A stretch of 12,321 bases of DNA from the NCBI GenBank assembly GCA_028565635.1, contig JAOXYB010046092.1:1-12321 (forward strand), given 5' to 3'. This stretch comes from Phoronis ovalis. Taxonomy: Eukaryota; Phoronida; Phoronidae. Every line of letters begins with the position of its first letter. The stretch's first letter is position 1. Below, piece by piece: positions 1-7,870 of this stretch. Below the pieces are notes generated by a model. That model searched no databases and had not been told where the DNA came from. It was given only the letters and a program-made list of their open reading frames with translations. Made by a program: the position numbers and the translations under genes.

Positions 1-7
1 ATAACGT

Positions 8-229
8 TTATAGACCAAGTCGGCCACAGAAACTAACGTTTTCTACTACACTATGTTTGCAAGTGCTGAAATAAGTCAGAGAATTTGTAGTTGAACCAAA
101 CGAGACAATTATAGGAGGCATTGAACTGTCAAACTCGAATAGAATTGTCCCAATTTCTATTGTTTGTATACGTGTTTTGCATGCTGAATATACGTTGCAG
201 CTATTTGAACCGCTACCCTCTAGGTATAT
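8..229 (-). other. 73-codon open stretch in frame after the protease exon
   Basis: After the protease exon the same reading frame meets TGA (238-236), one codon, TAA (232-230), and then stays open for 73 codons to a TAA at 10-8. It reads IYLEGSGSNSCNVYSACK at the start and contains IEIGTILFEFDSS and PPIIVSFGSTT. Strand-like alternation would suit a protease beta-barrel, but I cannot match it to a family. It may be a nonsense-broken continuation, part of a later exon, or a chance ORF. A good acceptor (TTATTTCAG|C) lies inside it near 66-65, but its phase does not fit the donor at 247. Confidence 0.25.
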
Positions 230-246
230 TTAAGATCACTTTTCAC

Positions 247-473
247 CGTTAAGAGGCATCATTGCATCCACCACATGCCAGCAAGTCATCAGATAACAGT
301 CTCCAACACGGAATCCTGTACCAATGGGCTGAGGAGCCATGAGGGCACCAACAGACTGACTAGCAAGTTGTAACGAGGCATTGAATTTTCGTATATTGCC
401 GAGCTGTCCTCTGGCTGTCTTCTTGAAATTCCACCAACGAATGTACCACTTCTCTGATAAACTTTGAGGGATC
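247..473 (-). CDS. Exon: N-terminal part of trypsin-like (FAM111-like) protease domain
   Basis: The acceptor is a long T-rich tract ending TTTGTTTAG. The donor is probably AACG|GTGAAA, and read-through would instead reach a TGA at 238-236. The 75 full codons begin IPQSLSEKWYIRWWNFKK. They continue to LASQSVGALMAP, GTGFRVGDCYLMTCWHVVDA and MMPLN. The run GTGF-(5)-Y-x-x-T-C-x-H-V-V is the first beta-strand pair and catalytic-His motif of Trypsin_2/FAM111-type proteases, where the family shows G-T/S-G-F and HVV. The motif SVG ahead of it also fits FAM111. The Asp and Gly-x-Ser-Gly-Gly parts should follow in exons outside the window. The acceptor phase (2) does not match the strongest upstream donor; an alternative acceptor (exon start 489) would. 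Confidence 0.72.
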
Positions 474-3400
474 CTAAACAAAAAGAATACTAGTAACAAC
501 TGGGTGTGTAATCAAGTAGAACGTTTTAAGTAAGCTGAACCTTTATTTATGTTTGACCTATTTTGATTATAAATATTGGGAAATATTATATACGCAATGT
601 TATGTAATGTTCATATACTGGGTATTTCTGTAACAGTAATATTCCTGATATTTTCAGAGAGGACAGCAAGAAATAGGAAGCTAACCTACATGTATGTTAT
701 CACTATTTATAAAAGCAAAGTCTGCCCTATTCAAAGAGCTATGCATTTCGTTATTTTGTAAGTTATCGTCGTGGCTTGTTTCCTCAATAAATGCTATCCA
801 TTGCGTAGGAAATAAGCACTTAGTAATCATAGCAGATAAGGATAAAATATACCAGTAAGTCTCATACAATGAATGATACAGTGAATCGTTAGAACAACTA
901 CATTTGGTGAAAACATGATTCCAACGAAAGTAATATGTTGAATGTAACAGGAGTTGTACTAGCGGAAAAACCAGCTGCCTTTCTTGAGTGATCATTATAC
1001 TCATATGTGACCAGTATTTTAACTGACCTGCGACAGAAATCTGCAGGTTCTCTACCTGTGTCTTGGTGTTGTCTTGTGCCAGAGTGACGTCACATGACAC
1101 AGACACTGTTCCGTCAGGTTTACTGGCGTTGTTTTTGTTATAGTACTCCTCCATTGCGTCTCCAATGTTGGCCATTAATTTCTTCTTTCCTTGAGCTTTC
1201 TTGGAATTCTAAAGTTATAAAAGAAAACTTTAACGTTTTAGTCGGGGTTAACCTTCCCGTTACATACAATTATATTGCCCTCTTGTGACGTTATACCTTG
1301 TAGTCAGAGTTCAGTTAATAACATTATAAACAAGTAGGTATAAGTTAAAATACTGAATTTTATAATGACAGGTTTTTTTTCTTGAAACAAGTATTTCAGT
1401 AACCAGTATTAAAGCCCTCCGGTGTTAAATGTAACACCTATGTGTAATTCAAACGGGAAAATTAGGTCTATACTGTATAGTGTTTGCCTGCAGAGGTGTG
1501 AAGTCTTACATGCGGAGAAGGGATCTTTTCGATAATTACACAGACGGCACGGTATACTAGCACTGAATGAAAAAAGATTCATAACGATTACAACAGAAAA
1601 TCATATACATATAAGCTGTAGACCCGTGCAATTCCATATCCACCTGACGACATTTGACAAGATTTGTCCCTTTTATGCGAACACGATGGAATCACGTGGG
1701 ACAAATATTTGTACACTTGGTAATATACCCAACATAATATTTTGAAAGCGTCCTTTAATGAAAACGGCTGTTAATCTGCTCGACCCACATCAAAACAACA
1801 GAACACCAGGTGGCTCATAGTCGCCTTGATTTCGGGAGACTATTTAACATGAGGTAGAATGGTCGGACTTTTGTTTTCACTTCACAATTACAAAAAAAGT
1901 TTGAAATGTATTTTTGTTGTTCAGGCATTTTGTTGAATAAACATAGTAGAAAAAAGGAAATAGAAAAAATAGGCAACTTTAAGAAACGCTTTCTTACCAG
2001 TAACATCGTATAAAGAGTGTAATCTTTGTCTGTAACCAGGTCCAATGAACTCTCATCATTCTAAAAATAAAACATAACAAGGTGGGTTTAGTACTGTTGT
2101 ACATTACAAGATGCTTCTTGTAAGCCATTAAAACAAAATTGAAAAAGTACAATATCTCTAACAATGAGTCTTGTAATTGTACAAAAGTATGACAAAAAAC
2201 TAATAAACGTATCAGAAAGAAATTTGATTAACGTAGCGTTGTATTTATAACCTGATCAAGTTTAATTTCATACAACAGAGAGACACAAAGCATCTCATTT
2301 CTATATATAGTTTCTACTAGATGTCAGTTATAGTTTTAAAAGTTTCCCTTGACACTTTGTGAATATGTTATGTTAACACCTATTAACGTTACACAGTCCT
2401 TGATTTATTTTAATAATCCGTCTCCTGTGAATTGATACTCTCCTCACCCCGTTCTTTATGTTAGGGTTTGCTCCGTGTGCCAGTAAAATCTCCAGTATAT
2501 CCATTTTACTCTTCTGAGCAGCCAAATGTAACGCAGTACAGCCAAGGAATACCTAAAAGTAAAATAAGAGATACGATGACGATTTTCGAATTAGAAATGA
2601 GAGACATCCATCATGCATACTAATCTCTATTTATTTCTGTTCGTTATGTTGGCGTACCGTCTCTCCGTTATTCGACTCAGCAGTAGTTTATAACACACGC
2701 AGTATAACTTCTACGAAAACACGAAATATTTTAAAATTAAAACTAATAATAAATAACTAGGAATGGATAAAAACAGAGAATCATGCGTCGCTATAATAAT
2801 CATTGTAAATATGTTAGATGTACGGATACTCGTACGATAAACCCGACGAATAAAACAAATAATGTGTAATTACATTAGTTTTGTTTCTTTGATAGTTACA
2901 CTTCCATTCATTCAACTTTGTACGTGTACATCACTTTCAAGATATCTATCTATAACATTATCTATATGCAGGTAGATAAACAGTATTTATTGTGATGCAC
3001 ATAACATACACAAGTCTAAATAAATCATAAACATTTCACTTTTGAGACATTATTATTTCACATAATTATAATAACAACGATATTAATTAATTGAATATCA
3101 ATTCATGGGGCTTATGTAGTCTTTTTATTTTTTAAAATTATTTATCTGATTATACACCATATTCATCAAACTAATGCGGCCATTAACAAGGAATCATTAT
3201 TTTAGTCCACTTAAAATGTTGAAAACGTAATATATGGTAGAACATTTCGGCTTTATGTAGGAATGACTTATAATTACCTCAGACGGTTTATTTGGATCTG
3301 CTCCACGTTCCAGCAGCCATTTAACCATTTGAACGTGACCGTATTCCACAGCAGCATGTAAGGGTGGAAAGACTCCATTGTTGACATCAGCATTATGATT

Positions 3401-5252
3401 CACCAGGATCTCAGCTACTTCAATATGATTGTTCCTAGCAGCGAAATGAAGAGGAGTACACCAATCAGACTATAAATAATGAAGAACATCAGCTACCACT
3501 AAAGACGGTTATATCACCATAACGTCACAACAGATACCACTAAAGACGGTTATATCGACGTGACATCACTACTACTTCAATAAGATTGCACTCTGCAGCG
3601 TAATAAAGAACAGTGAACCCAAACTATAAATAATGAAGGACATCAGCTACCACTAAAGACGGTTATATCGACGTGACGTCATAACTACTTCAGTATGATT
3701 GCACTCTGCAGCGTAATAAAGAGGAGTGAAGCCAAACTATAAATAATGAAGAACAACAGTTAGCATTAGTCACTGTCACCATATCTCCATATTCTTCTCT
3801 TTATATTTATAGTCATAATTCTGATAATATTTTACTAGTAAATTACATGTATTTACGCCAATATACTTATAAATCCACCTGTAACTTATGCTTGCACCAT
3901 TTAAGAAAGGTATGCTAATACAAATGAAAGGTACACATTTATCTAAATTTATTTAACAAATTAGTTTTATTTGGATCCACTCAGTGTTTCATAGTTTACC
4001 CAGTGTGCTTTATTTGGATCTGCTCCAAGTTCCAGCAGCCATTTAACCATTCCCACGTGACCGTTCTCAGCAGCAGCGCGTAATGGTGTCCATCCTCCTC
4101 TGTTGACATCAGCATTATGATTCACCAGGATCTCGGCTACTTCAGCATGATTGCTTGATGCAGCGTAATAAAGTGGAGTGTGACCAAGCTATAAATAATG
4201 AAGAACATCAGCTACCACTAAAGACGATTATATCAACATAACGTCACAAAAATACTTCAACATGATTATACTCTGCAGCTTAATAAAGAGGAGTGAACCC
4301 AAACTATAAATAATGAAGAACATCAGTTAATTAATAAAGACGATTATATCATCATAACGTCACAACTACTTCAATATGATTATATTCTGCAGCGTAATAA
4401 AGTGGAGTCAAACCATAAATAATGAAGAACATCAGATACCACTAGATCTAAGTAAGATTACATCACCATGACGTCACAACTACTCCAATGCAATTGTATT
4501 CTGCAGCGTAACAACAAGGAGTTAAACCAATCTGTAATTAATGAAGTGTCCCATCTAACATTAATTATGGATGCACATCCGGATACATCATAACCATGTC
4601 AAAAATGTATCATTTTTTTGCGTAATAATTAAATTAATCCCTCTGTCAATAGTTTAATATAAACCGTGAACACACAATGTACATGTTCTTGTCATTGTAT
4701 TATCTATCTATTCGAATCCACACATGTTACGGTACCGGTAAATGATAAAAACCCGAGCTATCACTAATTATTCGTTAGTAGACAAATACCCAATAGATAT
4801 GAAAATGTATTTTTTTTTTTGAAAAACGATAAGAACCGTCTCAATAATATCTCGGACTGACTATTTTCAGCTGTAAGCACATCGGAGACCAATTTATAGT
4901 GCAGTCGACACAACATCATGTTAGTGTAATACGTTATATTTCTTATCACTTTAGTCAGTATATTTTAACTCCAACAATTAAGCAACTAGGACCCGGATGA
5001 GGACACTGAAGATTTCTAGTAATTACGATAACAGTAACCAAACAATCAATGGTTAAGTGGATATTGAACTGTTATTTTTTAGTTATAATATCCAATATAA
5101 TAGTTGTATTTATCATATTTGGATATATTTGATAATATTAACAGTTAAAATGTTTAACTCCATCTCACCTCCTCTTCATTGACGTCCCAGTGTTCTTCCT
5201 GTAGAAGTCTTATCACTTCTTTCACATCTCCACATTCTACAGCATCATGTAA
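247..5252 (-). CDS. Ankyrin-repeat / trypsin-like (FAM111-like) protease gene, partial, multi-exon
   Basis: This is a split gene of at least seven exons, read from right to left, giving about 347 visible residues. The order is about seven ankyrin repeats, a charged linker, then the start of a trypsin-like serine protease domain. Exon ends were set by GT and AG boundaries, pyrimidine-rich acceptors, matching codon phase (all phase 0 from 5252 to 1208) and continuity of the ankyrin consensus across joins. Ankyrin repeats are protein-binding scaffolds. FAM111-type proteases have a Trypsin_2-like fold with a His-Asp-Ser triad, and only the His is inside this window. No signal peptide is visible, so an intracellular role is inferred, perhaps ligand-triggered proteolysis in defence. 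The initiator exon is not identified, and the Asp and Ser exons should lie to the left of the window. The final join (1028 or 1012 to 473) is uncertain in phase. Confidence 0.8.
474..1011 (-). other. Intron or unresolved segment between linker and protease exons
   Basis: AT-rich. The linker frame stays open across most of it (to 681), but the translation loses protein character after VAGQLKYW. A short stretch near 816-690 (AFIEETSHDDNLQNNEM) looks somewhat protein-like and has possible splice sites. No donor in it resolves the phase conflict, so it is not called as an exon. Confidence 0.4.
1028..1208 (-). CDS. Exon: Lys-rich linker between ankyrin array and protease
   Basis: The acceptor is ATAACTTTAG, phase 0, joining in frame from the ankyrin cap. 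The translation begins NSKKAQGKKKLMANIGDAM and runs through EEYYNKNNASKPDG to VENLQISVAG. The basic start is followed by an acidic, helical-looking stretch and then a Ser/Thr-rich, possibly beta-rich segment. I do not recognise a named domain; FAM111 proteins carry ubiquitin-like segments ahead of their protease, but I cannot show one here. The best donor is GCAG|GTCAGT, giving phase 1. A weaker donor 16 bases further on (exon end 1012, TACTG|GTCACA) gives phase 2, which fits the next exon's best acceptor. The exon end is therefore uncertain. Confidence 0.7.
1209..1997 (-). other. Intron between ankyrin cap and linker
   Basis: 789 bp, AT-rich, bounded by GTAAGA and TTTAG. A run of nine T lies near 1372. 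Short complementary segments (ATTTGTCCC near 1662-1670 and GGGACAAAT near 1698-1706) occur, but I assign no function. No other gene is seen. Confidence 0.6.
1998..2060 (-). CDS. Exon: C-terminal ankyrin cap
   Basis: Twenty-one codons, phase 0 at both ends. The acceptor is TTTATTTTTAG and the donor TTACTG|GTAAGA, a near-ideal donor. The residues are NDESSLDLVTDKDYTLYTML plus one Leu. The spacing S-S-L-D-L followed by a short helix is typical of a final, shortened ankyrin repeat (compare the common form SALDLA). The read-through ORF across the donor quickly becomes hydrophobic and low in complexity, as expected for intron sequence. Confidence 0.8.
2061..2447 (-). other. Intron before ankyrin-cap exon
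   Basis: 387 bp of AT-rich sequence from GTGAGG to TTTTTAG. No coding or repeat signal was noticed. Confidence 0.65.
2448..2552 (-). CDS. Exon: one ankyrin repeat
   Basis: Thirty-five codons, phase 0 at both ends. The acceptor is TTACTTTTAG and the donor AACGGG|GTGAGG. The translation begins VFLGCTALHLAAQKSKMD and ends LLAHGANPNIKNG. It matches the ankyrin consensus closely (TALHLAA, ILEILLAHGANPN). Together with the KPSE end of exon B and the NDESSLDL start of the following exon it makes continuous repeats. It is less similar to exons A and B than they are to each other, so it belongs to an older part of the array. Confidence 0.88.
2553..3277 (-). other. Intron after exon B
   Basis: 725 bp, strongly AT-rich, from GTAATT to CTTTTAG. 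Nothing was recognised beyond short AT palindromes around 3080-3105. Confidence 0.6.
3278..3469 (-). CDS. Exon B: two ankyrin repeats, paralogue of exon A
   Basis: Sixty-four codons, phase 0 at both ends. The acceptor is ATTATTTATAG and the donor TCTGAG|GTAATT. It encodes two ankyrin repeats, starting SDWCTPLHFAARNNHIEVA and then GVFPPLHAAVEYGHVQ, with framework segments identical to exon A (EVAEILVNHNADVN, MVKWLLE, GADPNK). The second repeat has PPL in place of the usual TPL. The upstream intron end matches the one before exon A, so the duplication included flanking intron sequence. One extra codon is present at the 5' end relative to exon A. The in-frame ORF continues past the donor for a few codons, but the join to the next exon gives a perfect ankyrin continuation. 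Confidence 0.9.
3470..3740 (-). repeat. Tandem truncated ankyrin-exon copies upstream of exon B
   Basis: Two truncated copies of the exon A/B 5' part, spaced 113-154 bp, each preceded by the same intron end (TTCATTATTTATAG). The half exons run 3736-3689 (FGFTPLYYAAECNHTE) and 3623-3576 (FGFTVLYYAAECNLIE). Each stops at the first helix, and the frame then reaches a stop in intron-like sequence. Each is followed by a CRE-like octamer; the one at 3674-3681 is a perfect TGACGTCA. The unit nearest exon B also has a 41-bp internal duplication (ACCACTAAAGACGGTTATAT at 3495 and 3536). The second helix and the normal exon donor are absent. Confidence 0.85.
4000..4188 (-). CDS. Exon A: two ankyrin repeats
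   Basis: Sixty-three codons, phase 0 at both ends. The acceptor is CATTATTTATAG and the donor CACTGG|GTAAAC. It encodes two complete ankyrin repeats, beginning LGHTPLYYAASSNHAEVA and, for the second, GGWTPLRAAAENGHVG, each ending in the loop NADVN or GADPNK. It is a close paralogue of exon B (3469-3278): from TPL to GADPNK, 43 of 57 residues are identical, and almost all differences lie in the hairpin and first helix. The 12-mer GATCCAAATAAA occurs at the exon end (4020-4009) and again 43 bp on in the intron (3977-3966), a small local duplication at the donor. Truncated copies of this exon sit immediately upstream. Confidence 0.9.
4189..4540 (-). repeat. Tandem truncated ankyrin-exon copies upstream of exon A
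   Basis: Three truncated copies spaced about 110-118 bp, with the same layout as the array before exon B. The half exon 4303-4256 carries a TAA at codon 8. The copy at 4413 reads LTPLYYAAEYNHIEV but has lost the AG of its acceptor. The copy 4531-4484 reads IGLTPCCYAAEYNCIG and has a TACAG acceptor. Each is followed by a CRE-like octamer (4239, 4355, 4469; the last is a perfect TGACGTCA). Decay increases with distance from exon A. Confidence 0.85.
4541..5168 (-). other. Intron, unique AT-rich part
   Basis: The rest of the intron between the first ankyrin exon and exon A. It has a run of eleven T near 4809-4820 and otherwise no recognisable feature. Small ORFs here have no protein character. 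Confidence 0.55.
5169..5252 (-). CDS. Exon: first visible ankyrin repeat
   Basis: Twenty-eight codons, phase 0 at both ends. The acceptor is a strong pyrimidine tract ending TTTCAG, and the donor is GAG|GTGAGA. The translation starts LHDAVECGDVKEVIRLL and ends DVNEEE. The pattern LHDA-(5)-G-(6)-LL is the helical part of an ankyrin repeat of the kind that begins an array, since the TPLH motif is reduced to LHDA. It joins directly to LGHTPLYYAA in the next exon, which restores a normal repeat boundary. No in-frame ATG lies in it, so at least one 5' exon is missing. The nearest upstream in-frame start that could be spliced to it (5314) would need an intron of only about 53 bp and is not accepted. 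Confidence 0.85.
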
Positions 5253-6573
5253 CTGAAACAGAAAATGTAACATTAAAACCCCAACTTCATTCCCTGACGT
5301 AATACCTCGAACATAACCCCGGAAATAATGTATAATCCTGTATTATAATTTATCATTTATAATTTGAGATACTTTATTCAACCTATCCAAACACTCCAAA
5401 GGTACTTTGACTTATAAGCCCAGTAGGGTGAATAGTACTTGTTATTTCATAATTATTAACATTGTAATGTAAATTCAAAACAATATGTCACCTTGATAAA
5501 CAATTTTTGACTTGACTTTGGTACTTTATAGGGTTCGTTGTATTGCGCTTTGCTGTAAGTGTATGTTATAACACTGCTAACACGTGCTATGCTTTTACTT
5601 GCTTGGAACGGTCACGAGCTACGGTATACATAAATGGCTGTGCTGTTTTACCCACATATCGTATTTATTAAAATCAGAACCTGTTACATATTTGACTAGG
5701 GGTATTTAAAGGTGAATACGCGTGTCCACCGTTCCAGCTGTCTTCTTGAGGGTAATACAGTACATTTAAAAACATCTATGCTTTTCGTAAACTTCATATC
5801 ATCATATCATCGCAAAACTTAAACATCATTGTTGAACCACACATTTTATTCTTGCAAGATCATTACCGCTCTTTTACATTTGTTGACAAGAAATTATATC
5901 CCAATGAATGACATCGGACAAATATAGAGAAAATACCTGATAAACAGAAAGGAAAACCCTAATACGAAGTTAACAGGCAGTACATTTACGTTTAGTTTTT
6001 GCTTCAGGTTTGTTTTACTGTAAGCAGCTGCTTCATAATTGTTCTCACCATTTATATTCTTTAAAACATCTAAATAAATTGTGCACACGCTATTATACCA
6101 CCAATTAAGGAAATGCCAAGACATGTTTTTATTAATAGACTATTTGCATACATTTGTTGGATTATGGAGCGTGAATTTAAATGTTAACAGAAAGCTGTGT
6201 TTATTTGAGTGGAGAGCTACATGTATGTGATTGTTCATTCAGAATCAGAGTATTCTTAAAATGTTTGGCTTTTAGAGAGAACTGGCTACACTTACTTCAT
6301 AAAAGTAATGTATTAGTAAGTATTATAAAAATAAGTTTACTTTATCTCTTATATGTCTCATATTTCTTCTAAACACCAAGTATTTGTGAAAACAAAACAC
6401 TTGAACTGATGACCTACATGTAGGATATGGACGGCAAGCATTATATTTATTCTACATCATGTCCACTAATGTCGATAAAACAGAACATCTTACCATCAGG
6501 GGTATCCTCAATTTATAAATACTATTCAGGACTCATAAAATACTCTTCTCTACTGATAACGAAACGCTACAAC
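5253..6573. other. Non-coding stretch upstream of first visible exon
   Basis: Probably an intron or the 5' flank of the ankyrin-protease gene. The short ORFs at 5894-6124 (minus) and 6181-6372 (plus) are low-complexity and lack family features. The palindrome CTACATGTAG occurs at about 6414-6423. No exon could be supported. Confidence 0.45.
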
Positions 6574-6594
6574 GTAACCATGGTGATTACGTCA
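6574..6594. promoter_or_regulatory. Candidate RFX X-box next to CRE-like site
   Basis: GTAACCATGGTGAT resembles the RFX X-box (GTNRCC, spacer, RGYAAC), with two mismatches in the second half. It overlaps TTACGTCA, one base from the CREB/ATF octamer TGACGTCA. Adjacent RFX and CREB sites are known from metazoan promoters. The site lies about 1.3 kb upstream of the first visible exon of the minus-strand gene. No start site is seen, so a promoter role is a guess. Confidence 0.25.
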
Positions 6595-7575
6595 TCCTAC
6601 CTTACCTCAAACATTTCATGACAATTCTTGTAGATTACTGGTATAAGTTGAACGGTTTTCTCCAGTTGTGTGTTTATTCAACCTAAAACAGACAAACGCG
6701 GAGTGTACAAATTATAGCACTTGATAAAGAAATTATATGCCATTTCATTTTGCTCTGCGAAAGTGATTTTTCTGAAACTCATAAATTGTGGCGTCGCACA
6801 TGTGAATATAACATGCGGATTCATTCGTGACTGTGAATAGACAGGCAATAAGTATTTGGGCTTTAAAGTTTAACAGTATTTTATCGTTTATTTCCCTGGT
6901 GTTACGCGTAGAAAACTCCATATCATGAAATATATTTATGTTCTAATTCGTCCCTCAAACGAACATAAACTATTTACCATTAAAACACTTATTTTTCAAC
7001 TTTTCAACTATTACACTGTCCAAATCTTAAACGGAATGACAATAATGCATTTACTGTAGTATTAATTTAAGTTAGATCTTGATCCAGCGGTAACTAGTAA
7101 GTGCTGTTCTACAATAGCTGTATTATTGTTCTGCTATGTGTTCTACTTTCGGTTGTAAGGGGACAGGAAGGCGTTCTTTCAGGTCCACCACTCAAAATAT
7201 GTTCTTTATGCTGATACGCTCCACCATCCACATTTCAAGGAAAAACATGTTCAACAAAACCTAGTTATAAGCTATTTTAGAAGACTGTCAATGTATTAAC
7301 ATTCTTATCGTTTTCCATTCATTTATGAACTGAAACTAAACCCAACAAAATACAAAGATACATTGAAAGCAGTAATATGATTCCTTTCTGTGCTGGCTTC
7401 CATGAACATGTTTGAAATAAAATGTGTACTATATGCATGCATATATAGCTTTAATTTAGTCATGAGTTGGAGCTGGAGTTTGATTAGTGGTCAAATTTCT
7501 ACTATATATGTATGATCTTGTTTGCATGACCTTAGTTCTAAATCCTGACTCTATGGTGAGTAAAGGTCACAAAAA
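6595..7575. other. Non-coding AT-rich stretch
   Basis: No gene was recognised. A perfect 16-bp palindrome TATATGCATGCATATA lies at 7430-7445. Confidence 0.5.
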
Positions 7576-7870
7576 ATACCCTGTCGTAAATTAAAAAAAT
7601 ATGAAAAGTATACCCTGTTGTAAATAACTCTCCGGAAATAGATAATCTGTGTAAAATTCACTTGTAAATTAAGTACCCTGTGGTAAATAACTATGGAACA
7701 ATTACATACCTTAATTGTTCATATCTGTCGTAAATACGTTTTGCAAGACATACAGCATGTAGCAAACAACTATTTTTTGAACATATACCCTGTAGTTAAT
7801 ATCCAACAAGGAAAGTATACCCTGTGGTAAATAAGACTTTGAGAAGCTGAACAATATACCCTGTGACAAT
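7576..7870. repeat. Irregular cluster of the motif ATACCCTGTGGTAAATAA
   Basis: Copies start at about 7576, 7610, 7673, 7785, 7817 and 7856, with a degenerate one at 7721-7736. Starts are 32-112 bp apart, or 32-64 if the degenerate copy is counted. The core ACCCTGT is fixed in the six clear copies, the next base varies, and GTAAATAA follows in most. The spacers do not resemble one another, so this is not a simple tandem repeat. A looser copy may sit at 8306-8320. On the minus strand each copy reads like TTATTTACCACAG|GG, a splice-acceptor look-alike. Confidence 0.7.

Noticed and set aside
681-1175. One continuous 164-residue protein
   Set aside because: Only the 5' part is exon. After the GCAGGTCAGT donor the translation loses family character and is best read as intron, with at most a few extra codons if the weaker donor is used.
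1626-1709. Two inverted-repeat pairs in intron (CCAT/ATGG and TTTGTCCC/GGGACAAA)
   Set aside because: The pairs interleave and do not nest, the arms are short, and such matches are expected by chance in AT-rich DNA.
5306-5314. Start codon ATG TTC GAG followed by GT, phase 0 to the first ankyrin exon
   Set aside because: It would need a 53-bp intron and a three-codon first exon. The donor GTATTA is ordinary and nothing else supports it.
7576-7870. CRISPR-like array of short repeats with unique spacers
   Set aside because: The repeat is short and variable, spacers range from near zero to over 40 bases, and the DNA is clearly eukaryotic with introns.
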